A stretch of DNA of 64,000 nt from contig NZ_RHLN01000004.1 in the NCBI RefSeq assembly GCF_004121075.1, positions 62,001-126,000 of the forward strand, written 5' to 3'. Shown here piece after piece: positions 45,701-53,457 of the stretch (the first letter of the stretch is position 1; each line of letters opens with the position of its first letter). Source of the DNA: Lutibacter sp. HS1-25. Lineage in GTDB: Bacteria > Bacteroidota > Bacteroidia > Flavobacteriales > Flavobacteriaceae. The position numbers were made by a program, and so were the translations under genes. The notes under the pieces are model-generated. The model ran no database searches, was not told the DNA's origin, and saw only the letters and a program-made list of their open reading frames with translations.

Positions 45701-45877
45701 GTAACCATTAAAATCTGTTAATGATCCCTGGCTAGTTCCTGCTACAACAATTGTTACCCCTGGTAATGGTTGTCCGTTTTCATCATTCACATTGCCTTCT
45801 ACCGTTATTGACTGGGCAAAGGTGAAATTTACCCCCATAAGGAACAATAAAATAAGGCAGCCTTTTAGTCTTTTCAT
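42800..45877 (-). CDS. SusC/RagA-type TonB-dependent transporter
   Basis: The 1025-residue protein has a signal peptide ending near residue 22 (TFAQ). Residues 25-105 are a carboxypeptidase-regulatory-like domain (VEGNVNDENGQPLPGVTIVV). The plug domain follows (PVSSFEKALQGTTPGLMVSNSSGQPGAE in part, then SVTVLKDAAASSLYGSRAANGVILITTK), and then a 22-strand-type barrel ending in GVKVVTVGFKIEL. It is the first gene of the SusC-SusD-FISUMP-S8 protease operon, with spacings of 4, 13 and 32 bp. The presence of a protease and absence of glycosidases suggest uptake of peptides or glycopeptides rather than a plain polysaccharide. Confidence 0.93.
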   Translation of the reverse strand: MKRLKGCLILLFLMGVNFTFAQSITVEGNVNDENGQPLPGVTIVVAGTSQGSLTDFNGYYTISAPSGNAKLVFSYIGMQTLTVPINNKLVVNAVLRENLEQLETVMIVAYGTTTKEAYTGAAAIVDNEIIEDRPVSSFEKALQGTTPGLMVSNSSGQPGAEATVRIRGIGSLSAGSAPLYVLDGVPMSGSISDINPNDIESVTVLKDAAASSLYGSRAANGVILITTKQGKTGFTKISFSSQLGVSQRISKGYDLMNSTQFYEQSWMGLYNQAILDGKTVNQAQDYAHESVKEVVGYNPFGVENPLDSNGKLIPGTQVVTNTDWRDEIYKTGIIQTYNLNISGGSESTKVFMSLGYFNDSGTTLGSDFSRITNKINVSHKINNFLNAGINSHLSYSKTNAPPGGSGGANPVRSAEVINAASPVYDGAGNYDWGNKAIFDFNPVGLAALDKYIYKTKRAVVNIYLDVDISPSFKFRTSAGIDDSFDEGLNYYNPDHGNGAGVNGRSSASRSDNLAWNISNILTYSHSNDISLFEVLVGQEALGSDYSVLSAGVTDFSVPGKPELVWGAKPEQPGSLISSWNMASYLSQIKYDYDSRIYLSASARLDGSSRFGKNNKYGLFYSVGAGWKLSSESWMPQWSWLNNAKLRASYGTSGNNNIGNYASLGLYGSGANYGGFPGLTPVQLANEDLSWEKIQSSNIGLDLTLFSKLTTSFEFYNRNSDGLLFARPLSAGTGIGTILSNLGAMKNMGIEASFKYNLIDNDNFYSSIGLNISTNSNRILKLTTEKIVSGTKLLEEGSSIYQFYMREWAGVNPDNGKPMWFVNADSDDKDENTLPDSAFEDPLGSGKQVTSEYTDAERKRLGNSLPKVYGGLNYDLSYKDFDLNFYLYYSYGGKAYNGDYVANMHDGTQSGTNLAVDAANAWTPNNRYTDVPRYVINNTDQSEQMSSRFIEDASYIRLKNINFSYQLPQNICDSWKLSSLRAYVSAENILTFTKFKGFDPEVAINGTTNNNIPGVKVVTVGFKIEL

Positions 45878-45918
45878 TCTTTATTGAATTAATATAATGT
45901 TATAATTGTGTTGGATTA

Positions 45919-45978
45919 CCTTCTAATTATGAAGGCATAAGTGTAATTAATTTTTCAGCACCCCATAATAGGGGTGCT
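45919..45978 (-). promoter_or_regulatory. Two hairpins in the leader region of the SusC operon
   Basis: AGCACCCC (45957-45964) pairs with GGGGTGCT (45971-45978), and flanking A/T runs lengthen the stem. A smaller CCTTC (45919-45923) / GAAGG (45931-45935) hairpin lies nearer the SusC start. The first could end transcription of the 46021 gene; the second lies in the SusC leader. No strong T-run follows either on the minus strand. Confidence 0.5.
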
Positions 45979-46020
45979 AAAAAATTGATTTTTATAAATC
46001 TATTTTAATTAGATTTTAAA

Positions 46021-47760
46021 TTATACTGCACAAGGAGCAAGTAATTGATCAACAGCAGTATCTCTATCTACTTCTACAGGGCTAGAAAATCCCCATTCAT
46101 TAGGTACCATTTCTTCAAACTTCACTGGTTTATTATCAAAATTTCCACCTGTTTTAACTTTTGTTAAAAATGCAGCCATTGAACACAAACCTACACCATT
46201 AACAGGCATTTGAATATATAAACCTTCTTGCCAGTCTGTAAAATTTGTATAAGATGCAAAAGCACTAAAATCTGTTACGTCTTCTAAACGTAATTGAAGC
46301 GTATATGATTGAGTTAATTTACCAAAACCTTCTAATTTCACAACATCACCTAAAGTACTAGCAGCTGAATTTGTTGAAGACCACCCTCCAAAACCACCAT
46401 CATCTGTTGATAGCGTGTTAATTTCAACATTAACATTGTTCAATTGTGTTACTTCTCCAAACCCATTAAACCAATTGGTTTTAACACTTAAATTAACTGA
46501 GGCATAGTTGTAATTGTGATAAACATTGGTTAAAGCATTTAAGATAGTCATACTTTCAAAATTTCCGTTTCCAGTAATATTAATCATATTACCAGTAATT
46601 TCAGTAACAGCATTAAAAGAGTCTGCAGAAGTTAAATCACTATTACTTTGAATAGTAAGATCTCCTCCAATATATTTTAAAGCTGAGAAAGAAGGTAAAA
46701 CTGTTAATGAAGTAAATCCTGCAAAAGAATCACCAACATTTCCAGAAATATCTATACCACCTTCAATTCTAGTTAAGTTAGGCGTTTCAATAGTTTGCAA
46801 TTTGGCATTGTATTGTACTGTAAAGTCATCTCCAATAGACTCACCATTTATAGAAATGTTTTTTATATATGTATATGTTAATGTAAAGCCACCTTTGATA
46901 TTTCCTAAAGAAAGCATATCAACATCACCTACACGAGTCATAAATACATCGCCATTAACATTTGCACCAGATAAATTTAATGTAGTTAACTTTCCTATAT
47001 TTGTATAATTTGGATCATTAGCTAAAAATTCATCAATATTAATTTCACTTACCTGGTCTAGTTTAGCAAAACTTAAAGTAGCTAAAGTTGAATTTTCTTT
47101 AGTACTTAAACCTCCACCTATTAACAATAGCTCATTAGCTATAAATTCGGTAAGTCCTTCATTATTCATAACTTTTACATCTCCACCAATTGAAGCTAAT
47201 GAAGCTAAGTTTAGAGTAGCAGTAGAGCTTAAATCTGAAACCATTAAGTTTTCACCAACACTTTTTAAAGCAGGGAAAGTAATTGTAGAACCACCTTTAA
47301 TTTCAAGGCTTTTACCAATTAATTTAATGTTAGCAAGTGCAGAAACATGTGCGTTACCACTAACAACAACTCTACCAGTAATAATAGTAGCACCTTCTTG
47401 TGCAGCAAACGCAGTATAATCTGCTTCAGTTATTACGTTACCATAATAAACAGTATTTGCATTGTTTTTTACTTCTTGATCTAACATACCCAAATCTGCA
47501 AATAAAGCATCGTAATCAGCTCCTAAACCACCTAAATCAGTTTCTAAATCACCTAAACTAGCTTCTAAGCCTGCTAAGTCTGCTTCTAAATTAGCAATTG
47601 CTGCTAATAAAGCTTCTTGTTGTGTTTTTTTAAGGGCTTCTACTGTAGAATTCAAGTTGTCTATTTGATCTTGTAATTCGTCAATATCTCCATTGTTAAC
47701 ACAACTACTAAAAGTTAACATCCCTGCTAACATTAAACCGGATAAGGTTTTAATTCTCAT
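46021..47760 (-). CDS. Lipoprotein with coiled-coil stalk and leucine-rich/beta-solenoid head
   Basis: The 579-residue protein has a lipoprotein signal with cysteine 20 (FSSC). Residues 24-110 are an alanine/leucine heptad-rich coiled coil (IDELQDQIDNLNSTVEALKK onward). From about 115 to 540 a repeated unit of roughly 20-25 residues appears: GNVITEADY, LIGKSLEIKGGSTITFPAL, VGENLMVSDLSSTATL, IGGDVKVMNNEGLTEF and further ones. It resembles receptor-L-domain or BspA-like leucine-rich solenoids. No enzyme motif is seen. It sits directly upstream of the SusC operon in the same direction, 143 bp away, so it may be a surface capture protein held out on a stalk. Family assignment is uncertain. Confidence 0.65.
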   Translation of the reverse strand: MRIKTLSGLMLAGMLTFSSCVNNGDIDELQDQIDNLNSTVEALKKTQQEALLAAIANLEADLAGLEASLGDLETDLGGLGADYDALFADLGMLDQEVKNNANTVYYGNVITEADYTAFAAQEGATIITGRVVVSGNAHVSALANIKLIGKSLEIKGGSTITFPALKSVGENLMVSDLSSTATLNLASLASIGGDVKVMNNEGLTEFIANELLLIGGGLSTKENSTLATLSFAKLDQVSEINIDEFLANDPNYTNIGKLTTLNLSGANVNGDVFMTRVGDVDMLSLGNIKGGFTLTYTYIKNISINGESIGDDFTVQYNAKLQTIETPNLTRIEGGIDISGNVGDSFAGFTSLTVLPSFSALKYIGGDLTIQSNSDLTSADSFNAVTEITGNMINITGNGNFESMTILNALTNVYHNYNYASVNLSVKTNWFNGFGEVTQLNNVNVEINTLSTDDGGFGGWSSTNSAASTLGDVVKLEGFGKLTQSYTLQLRLEDVTDFSAFASYTNFTDWQEGLYIQMPVNGVGLCSMAAFLTKVKTGGNFDNKPVKFEEMVPNEWGFSSPVEVDRDTAVDQLLAPCAV

Positions 47761-48129
47761 AATTTCTAAGATTTAAGTTAATTATTATTTAATTTTTTGT
47801 TAAAAATATTATTCGCTTCTGCATAATTAATTATTTACTTAAATTTTAAAGTACCGTTAAGTATTTATAGGTATCATTGCATGTATTGATACGAAGTTCT
47901 TAATGAAAGAACCGTAACAATGAATTGAATGATAGAGACTTAAAGAATGTTTGGGTTATTTGTAAGAAAAAGGCGTTTTGATTAAAAAAAATGAAATTAG
48001 ATAGGGTTTGTAATTGGGCTGTTATAGGTAAATATGAATTTAATGAAACCCAAATTAGAAAACATTTAATTGAAATTATATGTAAAAACGATATATATAA
48101 AATGAAAAATAAAAAGCAGGTACTATATT
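47761..48129. other. Intergenic region between solenoid lipoprotein and AraC-type gene
   Basis: These 369 bp hold no supported gene. They contain two adjacent inverted repeats: GTATCA-N10-TGATAC (47871-47892) and GTTCTT-N5-AAGAAC (47896-47912). Both lie 110-155 bp upstream of the lipoprotein start, in position to act as operators or as leader-RNA hairpins. The rest is AT-rich. Confidence 0.55.
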
Positions 48130-49275
48130 TTAGATTGAAGTTTCATCTAAATCTTTGATATAATCACTTGGAGTTTGGTCGGTATATTTTTTAAAAATTC
48201 TATTAAAAGTCGTTTTAGAATTGAATCCTGCTTTTTCGGCTAAATGACTTATGGTATACTCTCTATGAAATCCGTTATTAATTAAAACCTTGGCTTCTTC
48301 CAATCTGTATTCATTCATAACTTCATAAAAGGTCTTGTTGAAATTTTTGTTGAAGACTTCTGAAATTCTTTTGTAAGTGATACCTGTTGAATCTACAAGA
48401 TCTTGCATTTTAAGATCATTTTTTAAATATGGTTTTTCGCGTTCAATAAACTGAGATATAATTTCAAAATCTTCATTATTTTGATCGGATATGGTTTTTT
48501 GTTCTGGTGTTTTGTTAAAGCGAACCAAGTTGATAATGTCTTCAGATTCTGAAAATAACTCTGGTCTTTTTATTGTAAAAATTGCAAGTACAATTGTAAA
48601 CAAACTTAAACCTGCATAAAATATTTTAAAAAGGTCTATAAATAAGCTAATTCCCATTAAATCTAAAATAGCTCCGGTTGTACCAAACATCCAAAGAATT
48701 ACATTTATAAAAACAAATGTTCTTAACCACACAAGCGTAGATAATTGAAATTTTGAAAGATGCTTTTTGCGAAAATATTGAAAACGGTGAATGGTACTTA
48801 AACAAAAAATACTGTAAAATACCCCTTGAAGAATAATTATAATATTAAAAACAGATTGTGTAACTCTATACCATAACGGAAAACCATCTTGTATCATTTT
48901 AAGTTTTACATCTCCAGACTTGATAAAAAATGGAGTTAATACTAATAAGTATAGTATTGCTGGTATAAAATGTAAAAACTGCCGTGCTGGATTTTTAATA
49001 TCTCGGTATAGGTAATTTCTTAAATACAAATACATCAACGGAAAAAAAGTGAGGGTAAAAACATCGAGCACTGCATATAAATGCACATACTTTGTATAAA
49101 AATCTGTTGAATAAAGTATAAAAACAAAAACTGTAATGGTCCATGATAATACCAAAGCGCCTAAAATTCTATTCGGAAAAAAATTCCCAGGGTAAAAAAT
49201 CAGATACATAGACAGTAAAAAGGATAAAACCCCTGCCATAAGTAAAATCAATTCAAAATAACTTTCAATAACCAT
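48130..49275 (-). CDS. Membrane-bound AraC-family transcriptional regulator
   Basis: The 381-residue protein has about seven hydrophobic helices in residues 5-235. Residues 275-378 form an AraC-type pair of helix-turn-helix motifs: LKMQDLVDSTGITYKRISEVFNK and YTISHLAEKAGFNSKTTFNRIFKKYTDQTPSDYIK, the second a near-perfect family signature. There is no receiver or kinase part. Such 7TM-AraC proteins sense membrane or periplasmic signals. It lies between the protease-type SusCD locus and the ulvan-type locus and is transcribed away from the latter, so it could control either. A 14-bp palindrome lies about 50 bp upstream of its start. Confidence 0.88.
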   Translation of the reverse strand: MVIESYFELILLMAGVLSFLLSMYLIFYPGNFFPNRILGALVLSWTITVFVFILYSTDFYTKYVHLYAVLDVFTLTFFPLMYLYLRNYLYRDIKNPARQFLHFIPAILYLLVLTPFFIKSGDVKLKMIQDGFPLWYRVTQSVFNIIIILQGVFYSIFCLSTIHRFQYFRKKHLSKFQLSTLVWLRTFVFINVILWMFGTTGAILDLMGISLFIDLFKIFYAGLSLFTIVLAIFTIKRPELFSESEDIINLVRFNKTPEQKTISDQNNEDFEIISQFIEREKPYLKNDLKMQDLVDSTGITYKRISEVFNKNFNKTFYEVMNEYRLEEAKVLINNGFHREYTISHLAEKAGFNSKTTFNRIFKKYTDQTPSDYIKDLDETSI

Positions 49276-49325
49276 TTAGATATTTTTCAGTTGTAATTGT
49301 GTGTTATTTTATGTACACTTTTAAT

Positions 49326-49339
49326 AACTAACGTTAGTT
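49326..49339. promoter_or_regulatory. 14-bp perfect palindrome upstream of the AraC-type gene
   Basis: AACTAACGTTAGTT equals its own reverse complement. It lies about 50 bp before the regulator start (49275, minus strand), a usual place for an operator. Confidence 0.45.
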
Positions 49340-50188
49340 GATCCTAAAAAAGATAATTTTAACAAGGTTGAATAGGTGTGTTTTTGTGTTTTAAAATACT
49401 GTATTGCAACTGTTTAAATAATATTTTAGCTTTTAACGGATTCTTCCAAATTTACTGAAATATTTTGTTCTTTAGATAAATACTAAAAATAATTGTTCTT
49501 TTTTGGTGAAAAAGTCTGATTTCTAAGGTGAAATTTACTGGAAAATAAAAAGTCTATTCAGAAGGTTTCTTAAAATGGATAATGTTGCATCTGTAATTGT
49601 ATATTTTTTTATTAAAGTTATGTAGCTTTTTTTAAATTGAAATTAGCAATCCTCCCTTTTTTATCAATCTTAATTTTAAGAATCATGAATTTCATGAGCA
49701 ACACAAGTAGTTGATTTTTTAAAATTCAATAATTTTTAGCATTAACTTTTTTGTTTTTTGTGATCATTTAACGGACTAGGATGTTAAATTTAATTTATAC
49801 GAATGAATTTTTCACATAATAATTGCATCTGTTTTTCCAAATTCAGATCAAATTTTAATTTTAATTTATGCTTTGTAAGTTATTTTAAGAGGTGTTAATT
49901 TTTGTTTTAAGCTCATTGTTAAAAACATAAATTTTGCATTAAAATCAAGTTAAAATGTAAATGGATATCTTTTTTAAAATTATTATTAGAATATTCAATT
50001 TTTAGTTAGCAATTGTATATTTTTTTTTCAAAATTCAGAAAATAAATATAGCGTCTAAAATCAAGTTTTTGCCTGTTGTTTTGTAAAAAAAATAAAAAAC
50101 TTAATATCTTGAATTACAGCGTTTTAATTACCTTATTCTTCCTTTTAATGTTATGATTATAAGAAATATTATGTTTTCAAATAAAATG

Positions 50189-50254
50189 CAGTATTGTGCA
50201 GGATACTGAGATTTTTTTTATGTCGTAAAGTTGTTATCATATTACTAATATTTG
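50189..50254 (+). promoter_or_regulatory. Promoter with CAGKATTGTRCARGAT element (motif B)
   Basis: CAGTATTGTGCAGGAT (50189-50204) is followed by a -7-like AATATTTG (50247-50254), one mismatch from TAnnTTTG, 58 nt from the motif start. The SusC start is at 50342. Two further motif copies lie at 55918 and 56098. Confidence 0.6.
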
Positions 50255-50341
50255 GTTCTAATGTTTTCAAAATTGCTCTAAGTTTGAAAAGCTATAGAAT
50301 TTTTTTTTTAGTAGTATCAAACGAACTTAAAATTAATTTAT

Positions 50342-53300
50342 ATGTTAAAATTAAAACTCAAGATGAAACAAAAATTTGAAAGAAAAGGCACTTTCTCAGG
50401 AATGGTGTTAATACTGGCAATTCTGTTTTCTAGTTTTACAGCTATGAATGCTCAAGAAACGATTACAGGAGTAGTATCTGGTACAGATGGGGTTCCATTA
50501 CCTGGTGTATCTGTGTTGCAAAAAGGAACAAGTAAAGGGGCGGTTACCGATTTTGATGGTAACTATGCAATTACGTTAACTTCAGGTCAAAAAAACTTGG
50601 TGTTTTCTTATGTAGGATTTAAAACAAAAGAAATCGCGGTTAATAAGCAAACTAAAATCAATGTGGTTTTAGATGTTGATGTTGAAAGTTTACAAGAAGT
50701 AGTGGTTATTGGTTATGCACCAGTCGCTAGAGAGAAAGTATTGGGTGCAATGGCAACAGTAAAATCTGATGCACTTGAGCAAGCGACACCAACTAGTGCT
50801 CTTGATGGTATTCAAGGTAAAATGTCGGGTGTTCAGATTTTAACAAACGGTGGTCCTGGTGGAGGATTTGATATTAGAGTTAGAGGGGTGTCAACTTTTG
50901 GTGGTGGAACAGCGCCATTATATGTTGTTGATGGTCAACAATTAGATGATATTGACAACTTAGATCCTAATGACATTGAATCTATGGAGGTTTTAAAAGA
51001 TGGTGCTACTGCAGCTATCTATGGTTCTAAAGCAGCAAATGGTGTTGTTTTAATTACTACTAAATCTGGTAAAGCAGGAGAGCTTAAGGTTGATGTTAGT
51101 AGCGTTACAGGTTATACATCGCTTGTTGGTGATTTACGTGTAGCAAATACACGTCAAAGAATTTTATACGAAAAATTGCGTCAAGATAATACAGGTAACT
51201 TAACGGCTCAAGAAAGAGATTCTTTGAGTTTACTTAATAAAAACTCGTATGATTTACAAGATTTAATCACAAAAAGTGGTATAAGACAGCAAATAAACTT
51301 ATCACTTAGTGGTGGTGGAGAAAAAGGTAACTTTTACTGGAATACTGGATATTTTGATGAAAGTGGTCTTGTTTTAAATAGTAGTTATAAGAGATTTAAC
51401 TCGTTGCTTAAAATTGATGCTAAATTTTCTAAAAAATTTACTGCAGGAACCAAATTGAATGCAACTTTTGAAGATCAAAGAGGATTAAGTGAATCTCAGG
51501 TTTTTCAACAGTTGGTAGAACGTATACCATATTATCCTGCTTTTGAGCCTAATGGAGATTATTCTCCAGAGTATGGTGGAAGACAAAATCCATTAGCAGA
51601 AACAACAGCTACACGCAAAACTAGAGATTACAGAGCACAATCATTTAGTTATCTTCAGTTTGAGATAGTACCTAAGCTTACAATTAAAGCTACATTAGGT
51701 GTTAACTTTAGATTAAATAAATACAACGAGTTTAACCCAAAAATTACTGTAAATCCAAGTAGTGGTCCAACAGGACGTGAAAGATTTACATTGTCGTATG
51801 ATATTCAACAAGAAACTTTCATGAACTATGCAAATACTTGGGGAGACCATACTTTTGCAGCGTTTGGAGGTATGCAAGTTCAAAAATACGATGATGAAAG
51901 ATTTGATTCAAGAGCCGATTTTGTTTCTGATGATATTCATACTTTTAACAATATTGATCCAACTACTTTAATTATTGTAAACGGTACAAATAGCTCAAAT
52001 TCATTATTTTCATTATTTGGTGGTTTTAACTACGATTATAAAAATAAATATTTGGTAGGAGGTACTATGCGTAGAGATGGTTCATCAAGATTTGGTGAAA
52101 ATAACAAATACGGATATTTTCCATCTGCAACTATTGGGTGGAGAATGAGTAATGAATCATTTTTAGAGAACAGCCAATTAGTTAACAACTTATTAATTAG
52201 AGCAAGTTACGGTGTAACAGGTAATGAACGTATTGGTGATTATGATTTTACTGGTGCTTTCTTACCTGGTGCTGTTTATAATGGTGTAAATGGTGTGTAT
52301 CCAGTTCGTTTAGGAAACCCAGATTTAAGTTGGGAAAATACAGCTTCAGCAAATATTGGTATAGATGTATCTATGTTTGAACGTAGATTAAATGTAAATA
52401 TAGATGCTTGGCAAAAAACAACTACAGATCTTTTGGCAAATGTACCATTACCTGAAGAATCTGGTTTTGGAAGCATTCGTAAAAATGTAGGGTCTGTAGA
52501 TAATAAAGGTCTTGATGTTTCAGTTAGTGGAACAATTCTTAAAGCTAAAGATTTCTCTTGGAACAGTAGTTTTAATATCTCTTTCTTAAAAAATAAAGTT
52601 ACAAAATTAGATGGTCATACACCATTTGAATCAGGTCCATATTATATTGAAGAAGGACAACCAATTGGTAACATATATGGATTTAAAAATTTAGGAATTT
52701 ACCAATATGATGAGTCAAATGCATATTCAAATGAAGGGGTTAGATTAACACCTAATTTTGAAGAAGGAACTTTTGTAAATTATACATTAAACGGTGCAGA
52801 ATATACAGGTACTGTTAATAAAATGAAAAATGCCGGACAAACACTACAAGGTGGTGATATTATTTGGGAAGATGTAGATGGTAACTTTGATATTACTGCT
52901 GTTGATAGACAAGTTATTGGTAATGGTCTTGCTAAATACTTTGGTGGTTTTTCTAACGATTTTAGATATAAGAATTTTAGATTAGGTTTACTTTTTGACT
53001 ATAACTTTGGAAATGATTTATATAGAAGATGGGATGAAAGTAGAAATGATTTAAACTCATCAGGTGAAACTCCAGGTCCAGACCGTATTGAAGGTGCATG
53101 GAAAAACCCAGGTGATATTACAGTTTATCCAAGATTAACAAGAGTTACTCAAAATAGAGAAGCGCCTAATAGTTTCTATGTTACATCGGGTGATTATATC
53201 AAATTAAGATATATTAAACTAGACTATAGCTTACCTAAAGATGTTATTGCTAGTGTAAAAGGTTTAGAGAAAGTTTCTTTAAGTTTAGCTGTTAACAATG

Positions 53301-53437
53301 TATTAACTTGGACAAACTACATTGGTTACAATCCAGAGTTAGGTAATAGAGGTAATCCTTTAAATCCAGGTCTTGATGATTTAAGATATCCTAATGACCG
53401 TGAAATTATTCTTGGGTTAAAAGTACAATTTCAATAA
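50342..53437 (+). CDS. SusC-type TonB-dependent transporter of the ulvan-type locus
   Basis: The 1031-residue protein has a signal peptide ending near residue 38 if the first ATG is used. The ATG at 50363 (Met8) gives a more normal leader and is equally likely. Residues 40-120 are the carboxypeptidase-regulatory-like domain (GVPLPGVSVLQKGTSKGAVTD in part), followed by a plug (LDGIQGKMSGVQILTNGGPGG in part; SMEVLKDGATAAIYGSKAANGV) and a barrel ending in IILGLKVQFQ. It would import oligosaccharides with the SusD partner that starts 21 bp after its stop. Linkage to sulfatase-GH78 and two ulvan-lyase-type genes downstream points to ulvan fragments as cargo. Confidence 0.93.
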   Translation: MLKLKLKMKQKFERKGTFSGMVLILAILFSSFTAMNAQETITGVVSGTDGVPLPGVSVLQKGTSKGAVTDFDGNYAITLTSGQKNLVFSYVGFKTKEIAVNKQTKINVVLDVDVESLQEVVVIGYAPVAREKVLGAMATVKSDALEQATPTSALDGIQGKMSGVQILTNGGPGGGFDIRVRGVSTFGGGTAPLYVVDGQQLDDIDNLDPNDIESMEVLKDGATAAIYGSKAANGVVLITTKSGKAGELKVDVSSVTGYTSLVGDLRVANTRQRILYEKLRQDNTGNLTAQERDSLSLLNKNSYDLQDLITKSGIRQQINLSLSGGGEKGNFYWNTGYFDESGLVLNSSYKRFNSLLKIDAKFSKKFTAGTKLNATFEDQRGLSESQVFQQLVERIPYYPAFEPNGDYSPEYGGRQNPLAETTATRKTRDYRAQSFSYLQFEIVPKLTIKATLGVNFRLNKYNEFNPKITVNPSSGPTGRERFTLSYDIQQETFMNYANTWGDHTFAAFGGMQVQKYDDERFDSRADFVSDDIHTFNNIDPTTLIIVNGTNSSNSLFSLFGGFNYDYKNKYLVGGTMRRDGSSRFGENNKYGYFPSATIGWRMSNESFLENSQLVNNLLIRASYGVTGNERIGDYDFTGAFLPGAVYNGVNGVYPVRLGNPDLSWENTASANIGIDVSMFERRLNVNIDAWQKTTTDLLANVPLPEESGFGSIRKNVGSVDNKGLDVSVSGTILKAKDFSWNSSFNISFLKNKVTKLDGHTPFESGPYYIEEGQPIGNIYGFKNLGIYQYDESNAYSNEGVRLTPNFEEGTFVNYTLNGAEYTGTVNKMKNAGQTLQGGDIIWEDVDGNFDITAVDRQVIGNGLAKYFGGFSNDFRYKNFRLGLLFDYNFGNDLYRRWDESRNDLNSSGETPGPDRIEGAWKNPGDITVYPRLTRVTQNREAPNSFYVTSGDYIKLRYIKLDYSLPKDVIASVKGLEKVSLSLAVNNVLTWTNYIGYNPELGNRGNPLNPGLDDLRYPNDREIILGLKVQFQ

Positions 53438-53457
53438 TAATTTAAAAAAATAATAAA

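Larger units (their letters stand above)
49276..50341. other. 1.07-kb gene-less region upstream of the ulvan-type locus
   Basis: This very AT-rich stretch has no supported coding sequence; a 61-codon frame at 50194-50379 overlaps the SusC start and is rejected. It contains a perfect palindrome (49326-49339), a lone copy of motif A (49694-49706) with a -7-like TAACTTTT 51 nt on, and motif B with a -7-like box (50189-50254). Its length leaves room for regulatory RNA or a complex promoter. Confidence 0.6.

Noticed and set aside
50194-50379. A 61-codon plus-strand frame before SusC
   Set aside because: It starts inside motif B, runs over the promoter and overlaps the SusC start in another frame. 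Its composition is that of AT-rich non-coding DNA.
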